A stretch of DNA of 53,266 nt from Salinicola halophyticus. Lineage in GTDB: Bacteria > Pseudomonadota > Gammaproteobacteria > Pseudomonadales > Halomonadaceae. The position numbers and the translations under genes are program-made. Position 1 is the stretch's first letter; each line of letters starts with the position of its first letter. The DNA lies in NCBI RefSeq assembly GCF_003206695.1, contig NZ_PZJN01000018.1, positions 1 to 53,266 of the forward strand, written 5' to 3'. This document shows positions 38,350 through 46,508 of the stretch, one piece after another. The notes under the pieces are model-generated. The model saw only the letters and a program-made list of their open reading frames with translations. It had not been told where the DNA came from and made no database searches.

Positions 38350-38401
38350 GCCCGGTCCTTTCTCATACCCGGTCCTTTCCCATGCCCGGTCCCTTTCCCA
38401 T
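38350..38401. repeat. 17-bp tandem repeat, three copies, between folK and panB
   Basis: Units GCCCGGTCCTTTCTCAT (38350-38366), ACCCGGTCCTTTCCCAT (38367-38383) and an 18-bp version with one extra C (38384-38401). A degenerate fourth (GGCCGG...) may follow. It sits in the probable panB promoter/leader region. Confidence 0.9.
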
Positions 38402-38432
38402 GGCCGGCACGCGAGATGCCGTTACGCCGGAG

Positions 38433-38930
38433 TCACTCTCCCAGCCGGGACAGCGCCTGGTCCTCGAGCCTGCCTGCCAGTGTCAGTGGCAGCTCGCCGT
38501 CCAGAGTCAGCATCGGAGCGATTTCGGCCAGCGGTTCGAGCACGAACCGGCGGCGGGATATTTCAGGATGGGGGAGCGTCAGGCGTGGAGAGCGGTGGGA
38601 GCGACCGTCGTACCACAGCAGATCCAGATCCAGCGTTCGCGGGCCCCAATGACGATCGCGCACCCGCCGATGATGTTGCTCAAGCGCCTGCAGTTGATCG
38701 AGCAGTGCCAATGGCGAGAGGCGGGTGAGAATGGCAGCGACGGCGTTGATGAAGTCTGGCTGATCCTGAGGGCCGACCGGGGAACTCGAATAGAGCGACG
38801 AGCAGGCGACGCATTCGCTCAACGGTAGCGATGCCAGCGTCGCCAGCGCTCGCTCGAGCTGATCGCGTGGTGCATCGAGGTTGCTGCCCAGGCCGATATA
38901 GGCCAGGGCCGCAGGCTGGCGTTCAGTCAT
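38433..38930 (-). CDS. folK: 2-amino-4-hydroxy-6-hydroxymethyldihydropteridine pyrophosphokinase (HPPK)
   Basis: 165 residues, normal HPPK length. GLGSNL near residue 13, DRHWGPRTLDLDLL near 94 and LPHPEISRRRFVLEPL near 120 are signature motifs. Transfers pyrophosphate from ATP to the pterin in folate synthesis (EC 2.7.6.3). The ATG at 38930 overlaps the end of pcnB by 8 nt, giving translational coupling as in the conserved pcnB-folK pair. Confidence 0.95.
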   Translation of the reverse strand: MTERQPAALAYIGLGSNLDAPRDQLERALATLASLPLSECVACSSLYSSSPVGPQDQPDFINAVAAILTRLSPLALLDQLQALEQHHRRVRDRHWGPRTLDLDLLWYDGRSHRSPRLTLPHPEISRRRFVLEPLAEIAPMLTLDGELPLTLAGRLEDQALSRLGE

Positions 38931-40356
38931 CCAGCGTCGGGGGAGTCGGCTTGTTGGTCGGGCGCCGGCGCTTGCGCGGGCGTCGTCGACGAGGCTTGCC
39001 GTTCGGGCCGTCGGCAGGAGGACCGCCATCGGCATCCGCCATCAGTTGACGCTGGCCGTCGTCGTCGGCTTTCTGAAATTCGGTCCACCATTCACCGAGG
39101 CCCGGCGTCAATTCACCGGATTCCTCTCGCAGCAGCAGGAAATCGTACGCCGCACGAAAACGCGGGTGCTCCAACGTCTGAAAAACCCGGCGGCCGCGAC
39201 GACGGGGTAGCTGCTGCTGCAGCTCCCAGATGTCACGCATCGGCATGCTGAAGCGTTTGGGAATCGAGGTGTGCTGCAACTGGCGACTGATGACCTGCTG
39301 CGCCGCCGCCTGCTGTGCCGGAATCTCCGGCAGATCCTGCTCGTGGGCGATGCGCGGCGTGCGTTGCTGGACGCAAGGCCATAGCAGGGCGCCAAACAGG
39401 AACGCGGGCGTCACCGGACGCTCCTGGGCGATTCGCGCATCGGTATTGGCCAGCGCCTGCTCGACGAGCTTGACCGCCCACGGCTGCTCGTTGAGGGCTT
39501 CGTCGCTCTCGGGGAACAGCATGGCGAACAGTCCGCGTTCGCGAAGCACGCGAAAGCTTTGCAGGGCGTGACCGGAGAGAAACAGCTTGAGCACTTCCTC
39601 GAACAGTCTCGCCGGCGGAATCTGCAAAAGGAGCGGTGCCAGTTCACGAATCGGTGCTTCGGTCTCTGGAGCGATCCGGAAGTCGAGCTTGGCGGCAAAG
39701 CGTGCGGCGCGCAGCATGCGAACCGGGTCCTCTCGGTAACGGGTTTCCGGATCGCCGATCATCCGCAGAACGCGATCATCGAGATCCTGGAGGCCGCCGG
39801 TCCAGTCGTGAATGGCGAAGTCGGTGACGCTGTAGTAGAGCGCATTGACGGTGAAGTCGCGACGAATCGCATCTTCTTCGACGCTGCCCCAGACGTTGTC
39901 GCGAAGCAGCAGGCCGTCGTCGGACTGCTGGCTCACATTGCCGGCGTGCTCCTCGCCGTGACGCCCACGGAAGGTCGTTACCTCGATGACCTCACGTCCG
40001 AAGCGCACGTGGACGATACGAAACCGGCGGCCGATGATGCGAGAGTTGCGGAACAGCTGGCGCACTTCATCGGGGGTGGCGTTGGTGGCGACATCGAAAT
40101 CCTTGGGCCGATTACCCAACAGCGAGTCGCGAATGCAGCCGCCGACCAGATAGGCGTCATAGCCGGCACCGTTCAGTCGATACAGTACCTTGAGTGCACT
40201 TTCACTGAGATTCTGGCGCGAGACGTTGTGTTCGTCGCGAGGCAGGACTTTTCGGGTAGGCGTTGCGTCTTCGCCAGCCTGTGCGGATTCCGGGTTGAAG
40301 AGGGTCTTCAAACGCTCACCGGGGCGCTGGAGAAAACGGGAAAATCCTTTGAACAT
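38923..40356 (-). CDS. pcnB: poly(A) polymerase I
   Basis: 477 residues (E. coli: 465). Class II nucleotidyltransferase core with VGGCIRD (71-77), the catalytic DFD (86-88) and RRDFTVNALYY near 170; the C-terminal tail is very rich in arginine and lysine (KPRRRRPRKRRRP), the RNA-binding end typical of PcnB. Adds 3' poly(A) tails that promote mRNA decay. The ATG at 40356 is supported by a sigma-70 promoter ending only about 35 bp upstream (TACACT at 40391-40396), which excludes a longer N-terminus. Confidence 0.95.
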   Translation of the reverse strand: MFKGFSRFLQRPGERLKTLFNPESAQAGEDATPTRKVLPRDEHNVSRQNLSESALKVLYRLNGAGYDAYLVGGCIRDSLLGNRPKDFDVATNATPDEVRQLFRNSRIIGRRFRIVHVRFGREVIEVTTFRGRHGEEHAGNVSQQSDDGLLLRDNVWGSVEEDAIRRDFTVNALYYSVTDFAIHDWTGGLQDLDDRVLRMIGDPETRYREDPVRMLRAARFAAKLDFRIAPETEAPIRELAPLLLQIPPARLFEEVLKLFLSGHALQSFRVLRERGLFAMLFPESDEALNEQPWAVKLVEQALANTDARIAQERPVTPAFLFGALLWPCVQQRTPRIAHEQDLPEIPAQQAAAQQVISRQLQHTSIPKRFSMPMRDIWELQQQLPRRRGRRVFQTLEHPRFRAAYDFLLLREESGELTPGLGEWWTEFQKADDDGQRQLMADADGGPPADGPNGKPRRRRPRKRRRPTNKPTPPTLDD

Positions 40357-40390
40357 GCGGCGAAGTCGACTCGCGAGGTAGCAAAACTCC

Positions 40391-40418
40391 AGTGTAGCGG
40401 AGCCCCGAAGCCTTGCAA
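40391..40418 (-). promoter_or_regulatory. sigma-70 promoter of pcnB
   Basis: On the minus strand TTGCAA (-35), 16 bp, TACACT (-10). Predicted start near 40384 leaves a leader of about 28 nt before the pcnB ATG. Confidence 0.65.
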
Positions 40419-40537
40419 AGGCAACGGTCATGACGGGGAAGCGGAAAAGGGTATGGCGGATGCGGGTTTGGGGCTTAAACAAGCCCGGATATCGGCGTCA
40501 TCGCGAGACCGGGAGTGCCACAGGTGGCCGTACTCAG

Positions 40538-40585
40538 TTGCCATAGTACGCAGTGGCCATAGTGAATAGTGGCCATAGTAAAAGG
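40538..40585. repeat. 16-bp tandem repeat between crcZ terminator and pcnB
   Basis: Three 16-bp units beginning TTGCCATAGT, TGGCCATAGT and TGGCCATAGT (starts 40538, 40554, 40570); the 10-bp core is conserved and the last six bases vary. A shorter degenerate copy (TGGCCGTACTCAG) precedes at 40525. The last unit touches the terminator stem. Confidence 0.85.
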
Positions 40586-41067
40586 GGAGACCCGGTAGGC
40601 CTCCCCTCTAAAGATGCTTCGCAACGTCCATGCCGCTTCTTTTTGTTCGTGATGGCGCATCGCCTTGAATACGCAACACAGTCGCTAACGGCGATTACAG
40701 CTTTTGGCTTGTCATTGTCAGCCTTGCTGTGTAGCGACCACCTCGTATTCAAAACAATAATCCAACCACGACAGGCAATGCCCTTTCTCGGTTGTTGTCG
40801 TTGTTCCGAGAAGTCTTCAGACCTCGGGGAGGCTTGTTATTGTTGCCCCGTCGATGAAGAGCGTCGCGTCCTGATTTTGCTTCGGCTCGAGAACGATTGT
40901 TGTTGTTCGCGCTCTCGTTCGTGCCTTCGGCCAAGATTTTTATTGTGGGGCCGTTGACGATCTGCCTTCCAGGTTGAGTGCCATATTGTGATTGTGTCGG
41001 CACTTAGGGGTCATCCGATCGAGGATTGTTATTGGGGATTGATCGGCGCCCGCTGTTGTTTTTCTTG
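40579..41067 (-). ncRNA. crcZ: CrcZ-like small RNA (Hfq/Crc-sequestering decoy)
   Basis: A predicted minus-strand transcript of about 490 nt, from a sigma-54 promoter (41093-41078, start near 41067) to a strong terminator. It carries at least six A-rich AAN-triplet motifs: AAGAAAAACAACA near the 5' end (about 41065-41053), AATAACAAT (41033-41025), AATAAAAAT (40944-40936), AACAACAACAAT (40907-40896), AACAATAACAAG (40844-40833) and AACAACGACAACAAC (40805-40791). The stretches between can fold, for example GAACGA/TCGTTC enclosing the fourth motif. In Pseudomonas, CrcZ (about 400 nt, sigma-54/CbrB-driven, just upstream of pcnB) uses such motifs to titrate Hfq-Crc and relieve carbon catabolite repression. 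Promoter class, motifs, terminator and synteny all match. No protein-coding frame here is credible. Confidence 0.85.
40580..40607 (-). terminator. intrinsic terminator of the CrcZ-like RNA
   Basis: Minus-strand AGGGGAGGCC, loop TACCG, then GGTCTCCCCT (10-bp stem, one G-U pair), followed by TTTT. A textbook Rho-independent terminator. Confidence 0.88.
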
Positions 41068-41077
41068 TCTTAGTTAC

Positions 41078-41093
41078 TGCACTTGCCGTGCCA
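41078..41093 (-). promoter_or_regulatory. sigma-54 (RpoN) promoter of the CrcZ-like RNA
   Basis: Minus-strand TGGCACGGCAAGTGCA: the -24 box TGGCAC is perfect and the -12 box GTGCA differs from TTGCA by one base; GG and GC are exactly 12 bp apart start to start. Transcription is expected about 12 nt past the GC, near 41067. Confidence 0.85.
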
Positions 41094-41435
41094 CTCCATA
41101 TTTTTTAAATAAAATACAAATAGATACGGTTTTTTCGTTGTGCCAGGTTCGCTCTGGTTCCTGGTGTGGCCGATTGTGCTGATTCATGACGGGGCATGCG
41201 GAGCCTTCGATGCATGCTTGTGGTGCACCCCGTGCGATGGCGACAGGGTGACGCAAAACGGCGCAGGTTGCGCTTAGACAATAGTCTTCAGCCGAATGGG
41301 CGAGGGGCTTTCCGCCGAGCGGGAAAAGCGCTCTCGAGCCATTGGCTCACTCGGCTTCGTCTGCCTCGGGGCAAGGTGAAAAGGAGATGTCGCATAGCGA
41401 GGGCGAGATTCCGAACGGGTTGTTGCCGCGCCGTT
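41094..41435 (-). promoter_or_regulatory. upstream region of the CrcZ-like RNA: AT-rich tract and candidate activator sites
   Basis: Directly before the sigma-54 promoter, 41095-41127 is strikingly AT-rich (including ATTTTATTTAAAAAATA), as at IHF bending sites of sigma-54 promoters. Further up, CCAGG and CCTGG arms 12 bp apart (41164-41143) and CGCAA/TTGCG arms lie where an enhancer-binding protein could bind. These are candidates only. The remaining sequence up to the gluQ stop shows no trace of cbrA or cbrB coding sequence that I can recognise. Confidence 0.45.
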
Positions 41436-42338
41436 TCAGTCTTGAGCCCGGCCGGAGGTTGCGCTCATCGAGTCCGGCGACCAGTTTCGGCAGGCGTGGG
41501 CGAGCTGATCGGCAACCGGCGCCAGGCGTAGTGTGCGAGGGGGGCGCTGATCGAGCAGCTGCAACGCTTGATGAAGCAGCGGCCGAGCGAGTTCGCCATC
41601 ATCGGGGATGGCGGTCGCGAGGTTCTGTTTGGAGAGCTTCTGACCGTCGTCGCCCAGAATCAGCGGGAGATGCAGATAGCGCGGTTCTGGATAGCCGAGC
41701 GCGACCTGGAGCTGGCGCTGCCATGGCGTGTTATCGAGCAGATCAAAACCGCGGACGATGTCGGTGACATTCTGGTCCGCATCATCGACCACCACGGCCA
41801 ACTGATACGCCCAGAGTCCTTCCTTGCGTTTGATGACCACATCGCCCTGGCGAGTCGGATCGAGGCACTGGTGGCCGAACAGCCGGTCCTGCCACGTTAC
41901 GGGCTGGATGCCTCTGTCGGTACGCAGGCGCCAGGCTTGCGCCCGTGCAGGATGTCGCGGGCCTTGCCGGCACCAGCCAGGGTAGTGCCCCTCATGCTGC
42001 CACTCCCGACGTGAACAGCCACAGGGATAAGCCATGCCGGCAACGATCAGCTGATCCAGCGCGGCCTGATAGGCGTCGTTGCGCTCGCTCTGGTAGCGAA
42101 TCTCTCCGTCCCAGGTCAGGCCGAAGGCTTCCAGCTGACGCTGGATCTGGTCGGCGGCGCCCGGCGGGCAGCGCGGCGGGTCGATATCCTCGAGTCGCAG
42201 CAGCCACCGGCCGCCGACGGCTCGAGCGTCCAGCCAGCTGCCTACCGCCGCCACCAGCGAACCCATGTGGAGAGGGCCCGAGGGAGTGGGGGCGAAGCGG
42301 CCGATATAGTTGGGAGTCGACGCGAGGGGAACGGTCAT
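41436..42338 (-). CDS. gluQ: glutamyl-Q tRNA(Asp) synthetase
   Basis: 300 residues, a GluRS catalytic-domain paralogue lacking the anticodon-binding domain. HIGH-like HMGS near 24-27 in GRFAPTPSGPLHMGS, zinc-site cysteines (CGCSRREWQHEGHYPGWC), and KLSKQN as KMSKS equivalent. Attaches glutamate to queuosine at position 34 of tRNA-Asp. The start at 42338 (MTVPLAS) is chosen by comparison with the E. coli protein; ribosome-binding sites are poor. dksA-gluQ order is conserved with Pseudomonas. Confidence 0.95.
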   Translation of the reverse strand: MTVPLASTPNYIGRFAPTPSGPLHMGSLVAAVGSWLDARAVGGRWLLRLEDIDPPRCPPGAADQIQRQLEAFGLTWDGEIRYQSERNDAYQAALDQLIVAGMAYPCGCSRREWQHEGHYPGWCRQGPRHPARAQAWRLRTDRGIQPVTWQDRLFGHQCLDPTRQGDVVIKRKEGLWAYQLAVVVDDADQNVTDIVRGFDLLDNTPWQRQLQVALGYPEPRYLHLPLILGDDGQKLSKQNLATAIPDDGELARPLLHQALQLLDQRPPRTLRLAPVADQLAHACRNWSPDSMSATSGRAQD

Positions 42339-42434
42339 GGCATGGCTCGTGATTCGACGCATGGCGATGCTGATGGCGGGAAACCGCTGGCGCGGCGCAC
42401 GGAGAATGGCTCTGAATATGGCCCTGCAGAACGC

Positions 42435-42460
42435 AAAACGGGCACCGCTGAAGGTGCCCG
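42435..42460 (-). terminator. intrinsic terminator of dksA
   Basis: Minus-strand CGGGCACC, loop TTCAGC, GGTGCCCG (8-bp perfect stem, 42460-42439) then TTTT, about 28 nt after the dksA stop. It separates dksA from gluQ. Confidence 0.88.
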
Positions 42461-42487
42461 CCGTGTGACGACCGCCATCGAGGTCGC

Positions 42488-42925
42488 TCAGCCGCCGAGC
42501 TGCTTCTCCTTGAGCTCGGCCAGTGTCTTGCAGTCCACGCACAGCGTGGCCGTGGGGCGGGCTTCGAGACGGCGAATGCCGATTTCGACGCCGCAGGCTT
42601 CGCAGAAGCCGTAGTCATCTTCGTCGATCTTCTCGATCGTTTCGTTGATCTTCTTGAGCAGCTTGCGCTCGCGATCACGGGTGCGCAGTTCCAGACTGAA
42701 CCCCTCTTCCTGCGTGGCGCGATCGGCAGGGTCGGCGAAGTTGTTGGCCTCTTCCTGCAGATGGCGAACCGTGCGGTCGACCTCTTCCATCAGATCCTGC
42801 TTCCAGCCCATCAGGATCTCACGGAAGTGCGCAAGTTGCTTTTCATTCATATACTCTTCACCCGGCGCCGACTGGTACGGGGTGAATTGACTGGGCGCTT
42901 CCGCTTTCTTTTCCGCTACTGGCAT
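42488..42925 (-). CDS. dksA: RNA polymerase-binding transcription factor DksA
   Basis: 145 residues. Coiled-coil domain with the conserved DPADRA tip at 65-70 that reaches into the RNA polymerase secondary channel, then a C4 zinc finger with cysteines at 108, 111, 129 and 132. Works with ppGpp to reset rRNA and amino-acid promoters. The ATG at 42925 lies eight bases after GAGG; a TTG 21 bp earlier lacks support. Confidence 0.97.
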   Translation of the reverse strand: MPVAEKKAEAPSQFTPYQSAPGEEYMNEKQLAHFREILMGWKQDLMEEVDRTVRHLQEEANNFADPADRATQEEGFSLELRTRDRERKLLKKINETIEKIDEDDYGFCEACGVEIGIRRLEARPTATLCVDCKTLAELKEKQLGG

Positions 42926-43182
42926 GGGGGCTGCCTCGTTACGCAAGTGTCGTGACGCGTGTCATCTGGCCGGGTATCGGCCGTGGGCAGCGACTGCCAC
43001 TGCCCGAAGCCATGCTTATTTAGCGAAAAAGTTGCCGCATTGCAACCCGACGGGCACTTTATTTTTCTCATCTTGCGTTCGCGTCATCGGCGGATCGACA
43101 GTGGATCGGGCCGCCATGGCGCGGGCCCGCACCGTTGGCATCGCGTCTCTATCCCACTTCCCGCTCAACGGATCGGCACTGC

Positions 43183-43944
43183 ATGAATTATCCCGTTCTC
43201 GTCCCCGGCATTCTGCTGCGACGCTATAAACGTTTCCTGGCCGATATCGAGCTCGAGGATGGTCGCGAAGTCGTGGCCCATTGCCCCAATACCGGCTCGA
43301 TGCGAGCCGTCAACGCGCCCGGTTGCCGGGTCTGGCTTTCACCGAGCACCAACCCGTCGCGCAAGCTCGGCTGGACCTGGGAGCTGATCGAACTGCCAGA
43401 CGGAAAGGGAGGTGTCGATCGGGTCTCGGTGCACACCGGGCGGGCCAACGCCTTGGTCGAGGAAGCCCTGCTCGCGGGCGTCATTCCCGAGCTGGCGGGT
43501 TTCGCCGAGCTCAAGCGGGAGGTCAACGTCGAGGGCGCCAGGCTCGATTTCCGCTTGAGAGACGCGCAAGGAAGCGACACGTTCGTCGAGGTCAAACAGG
43601 TCACGCTCAAGGAAAACGATGGGCACGGCTATTTCCCCGACTCCGTCAGCGAGCGGGGCCGACGCCATCTCGATGTGCTCGCCGATCTCGCCGACCGGGG
43701 GCAGCGCAGCGTGCTGCTGTTCTGCGCGGCGCATACCGGCATCGATGACGTGGCACCCGCGGCGCATCTCGATCCGGCCTATGCGCGGACACTGCAGGCG
43801 GTGGCCGAGCGTGGCGTGGAGATAGTGGCCTACGGCTGCCGCGTGACTCTCGCGCCGGACCGGCCCGTGGCGATCACGCTGGATCGCCAGCTGGACGTGG
43901 ATATCGAACGCCGCTGGTCATCCTCGGATGAAGCCCAGGGCTAA
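43183..43944 (+). CDS. sfsA: sugar fermentation stimulation protein A (SfsA)
   Basis: 253 residues. The family hallmarks VVAHCPNTGSM (about 32-42), STNPSRKLGWTWEL and the nuclease-like FVEVKQVTL are all present. The C-terminal half has a restriction-endonuclease-like fold; E. coli SfsA was linked to maltose metabolism and DNA binding, but the biochemical role is unsettled. Start at 43183 (MNYPVLVPGILLRRYKRFLA). Divergent from dksA; its stop overlaps that of metW by two bases. Confidence 0.93.
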   Translation: MNYPVLVPGILLRRYKRFLADIELEDGREVVAHCPNTGSMRAVNAPGCRVWLSPSTNPSRKLGWTWELIELPDGKGGVDRVSVHTGRANALVEEALLAGVIPELAGFAELKREVNVEGARLDFRLRDAQGSDTFVEVKQVTLKENDGHGYFPDSVSERGRRHLDVLADLADRGQRSVLLFCAAHTGIDDVAPAAHLDPAYARTLQAVAERGVEIVAYGCRVTLAPDRPVAITLDRQLDVDIERRWSSSDEAQG

Positions 43945-44537
43945 CGTCCGCGGCGAACCCGGAATATCGCGGTTTCACCGAACAGGTTGGGCCACCAGCG
44001 GGAGGTCCAGTGGCCTTCGTGATCGGCGCTACCGACCGCCTCGTCGACGATGGTGACGCCCTTGTCGCGGCACAGCTGGGCGAAGTCCTGAAACGTCGAC
44101 AGGTGAATGTTGGGGGTGTCGTACCAGGCGTGCGGTAGCGAGCGTGACACCGGCATGCGACCGCGGAACGTCAGGTGCAGGCGGTGCTTCCAGTAGGCGA
44201 AGTTGGGGAAGGCGATGATGCACTCCGGCGCTACGCGCAGCATCTCGTCGAGCATGGCGTCGGGGCGGCGCAACACCTGCAGCGCCTGGGTCATGATCAC
44301 CAGATCGCAGGCATCGTCGACGAAGTTGCCGAGCCCGTCATCGAGGTTCTGTTCGAGCACGTTGACGCCCTGGCCGAGGCAGGCGGCGATGCCGTCGGGA
44401 TCGATCTCGAGGCCGTAGCCGGTGACATTCTTGTGGCGCGCCAGTGCCGCCAGCAGCGTGCCATCGCCGCAGCCGAGGTCGAGAATACGGGCATGCTCGG
44501 GAATCCAGTCGTAGATCAGTTCGAGATCCGCGCGCAT
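43941..44537 (-). CDS. metW: methionine biosynthesis protein MetW
   Basis: 198 residues, class I SAM-dependent methyltransferase fold, motif I ILDLGCGDGTLL at about 18-29 and the MetW-specific FPNFAYWKHR and WYDTPNIHLST blocks. MetW partners MetX in many proteobacteria and is needed for full homoserine acyltransferase activity. Its ATG overlaps the metX stop by one base (TGATG). Confidence 0.94.
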   Translation of the reverse strand: MRADLELIYDWIPEHARILDLGCGDGTLLAALARHKNVTGYGLEIDPDGIAACLGQGVNVLEQNLDDGLGNFVDDACDLVIMTQALQVLRRPDAMLDEMLRVAPECIIAFPNFAYWKHRLHLTFRGRMPVSRSLPHAWYDTPNIHLSTFQDFAQLCRDKGVTIVDEAVGSADHEGHWTSRWWPNLFGETAIFRVRRGR

Positions 44538-45694
44538 CAGGCTGTCTCCCCGGTGATATCGGCGTGGATGCGCCGCATGTAGCTGCCGAATACGGCTTCA
44601 TATTGCTCGTTGGGCAACAGAAAGGCGTCGTGGCCGTGGGGCGAGTCGACGTTGATATAGCTGACCGACTTGCCGGCGCGCAGTAGCGCTCTGACCAGCT
44701 CCCGCGAGCGTGCCGGGGCGAAACGCCAGTCGGTCGTGAAGCTGACCACCAGATAAGGGCAGGCCACCGGGGCCAGCGCCGCGGCCAGATCACCGCCGTG
44801 CTGTCCGGCGGGATCGAAGTAATCCAGCGCCTTGGTCATCAACAGATAGGTATTGGCATCGAAGCGGGTCGAGAACGTATCGCCCTGATGGCGCAGATAG
44901 GATTCGACCTGGAATTCGACGTCGTAGCCGAAGTTCAGCTGATCGCTGCGCAGGTCGCGGCCGAAGCGCGACCCCATCGAGTGTTCCGACAGATAGGTGA
45001 TATGGCCGATCATCCTGGCCAGCTTCAAGCCGAGCTTGGGGATCGCCTCGTGGTCGGCATACCAGCCGTCGTGGAAATCCGGATCCGAACGGATTGCCTG
45101 ACGCGCCACCTCGTTGAAGGCGATGTTTTGCGCCGATAGACGCGGAGTGGCGGCGATGACCGCGACGTTGGCGACACGCTCCGGATAGGCAATCGTCCAC
45201 TGCATCGCCTGCATGCCGCCCAGACTGCCGCCGACCACGGCGGCGAAGCGTTCGATGCCCAGCTGATCGGCCAGGCGAGCCTGGCTGTGAACCCAGTCCG
45301 CCACGGTCATGACCGGGAAGGTCGGGCCCCATTGGTGGCCGGTCTGCGGATTGAGGCTGGCGGGGCCGGTGCTGCCGTGGCAGCCGCCCAGGTTATTGAG
45401 CGAAATGACGAAGAAGCGATCGGTGTCGATCACCTTGCCGGGACCGATGTAGGCGTCCCACCAGCCGGGTTTGCGCTCATCGGCCGTGTGATAACCCGCG
45501 GCATGGTGATGGCCCGACAGGGCATGGCAGATCAGCACCGCATTGCTGCGCTCGGCATTCAGCGTACCGTAGGTCTCGTAGACCAGTTCGAAGCGCTCTA
45601 GGGTCTTGCCGCAGGCCAGCGCCAGCGGCGACTCGAACGTCGCGATTTGCGGTGTGACCACGCCGACCGAATCGGACGGGAAGGAAGCGGACAT
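44537..45694 (-). CDS. metX: homoserine O-acyltransferase MetX
   Basis: 385 residues, alpha/beta hydrolase. Nucleophile Ser157 in GGSLGGMQ, acid in TTDWRFAP and histidine in SPHGHDAFL complete the triad. Activates homoserine for methionine synthesis with acetyl- or succinyl-CoA; MetX proteins co-encoded with MetW in proteobacteria are commonly succinyl-specific, but donor choice cannot be read here. GGAG lies upstream of the ATG. The 169-bp gap to yggT shows nothing recognisable. Confidence 0.94.
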   Translation of the reverse strand: MSASFPSDSVGVVTPQIATFESPLALACGKTLERFELVYETYGTLNAERSNAVLICHALSGHHHAAGYHTADERKPGWWDAYIGPGKVIDTDRFFVISLNNLGGCHGSTGPASLNPQTGHQWGPTFPVMTVADWVHSQARLADQLGIERFAAVVGGSLGGMQAMQWTIAYPERVANVAVIAATPRLSAQNIAFNEVARQAIRSDPDFHDGWYADHEAIPKLGLKLARMIGHITYLSEHSMGSRFGRDLRSDQLNFGYDVEFQVESYLRHQGDTFSTRFDANTYLLMTKALDYFDPAGQHGGDLAAALAPVACPYLVVSFTTDWRFAPARSRELVRALLRAGKSVSYINVDSPHGHDAFLLPNEQYEAVFGSYMRRIHADITGETA

Positions 45695-45863
45695 GAAGCG
45701 GGGTAATCTCCAGGTTCAGCAGGGGCACGCCGCCAAGGACGTTCTCGGGTGCGCCCGAGCGCCGCCGTGGCAATCACGGCGCCGCCATGGCGATGGAACC
45801 GCGGCCCTGATGGCGCTGCGGCAGTTGACGCCGCAACAGCCACGGGGCCGCGATCGCGACGAT

Positions 45864-46454
45864 TCAGAAACCGATCAGCGCACCCGGCAAGCCGGCAGCG
45901 CGGGCAAGCGAACCCACCACGACGCTGTCGAGCAGGTTGATGATGATGAACACCACGATCGGCGAGAGATCGATCATGCCCAGCGGCGGGATCACACGGC
46001 GCACCGGCGCCATGATCGGTTCGACGATCTGCATGACCAGCAGCGCCCCCGGATGGCTGGCTCGAGGTGCCACCCAGCTCAGGATGATCATGATGATCAG
46101 GGCGAAAAAGTAGATCTTGAGAATCGCGTTGAGAACACCGGCGATACCGGCCAGCAGCAGCCCCTGAAGCGGCGGCATGCCGAAGCCGGCGATCTGGAAG
46201 ATCGCGATGATCACGAGCACTTTCAGCAGAAACCCCACGAACAGGGTGGCGATATCGATCCGGCCGACCGGGCGCAGGATTTTCTGTACCGGCGCGACCA
46301 CCGGCTGGGTCGCCTTGACGATTCCCTGACTCAGAGGGTTGTAGAAGTCCGCCTGCGAGAATTGCAGCAAAAAGCGCAGCATCAACACAAACAAATAGAC
46401 GTTGACTAGCGTGTTGACCAGCATCAAGCCGGCGCTTCCGAGATTACTGCCCAT
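45864..46454 (-). CDS. yggT: YggT-family integral membrane protein
   Basis: 196 residues with two YggT repeats (roughly 10-80 and 105-185), about four to six membrane segments, each repeat holding an R(P/V)-type motif after a hydrophobic helix (PVQKILRPVGRID and PVRRVIPPLGMIDLSP). Role poorly defined; linked to osmotic stress resistance and cell division in other bacteria. Conserved neighbour of proC and yggS. 54 nt downstream of proC in a likely operon. Confidence 0.92.
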   Translation of the reverse strand: MGSNLGSAGLMLVNTLVNVYLFVLMLRFLLQFSQADFYNPLSQGIVKATQPVVAPVQKILRPVGRIDIATLFVGFLLKVLVIIAIFQIAGFGMPPLQGLLLAGIAGVLNAILKIYFFALIIMIILSWVAPRASHPGALLVMQIVEPIMAPVRRVIPPLGMIDLSPIVVFIIINLLDSVVVGSLARAAGLPGALIGF

Positions 46455-46508
46455 TACGTTCTCCTAGTGATTCGGCGGGTTCCAGTCCGACTGGGTTCGA
46501 TCTTGGTT

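Noticed and set aside
40553-40957. Plus-strand open frame of about 134 codons across the CrcZ-like region
   Set aside because: No ribosome-binding site, cysteine- and serine-rich odd composition, and the opposite strand carries a coherent RNA gene with promoter and terminator.
41141-41146. TGGCAC on the minus strand as a second sigma-54 promoter
   Set aside because: No GC at the required 12-bp distance (the position falls in an A-run), unlike the site at 41078-41093.
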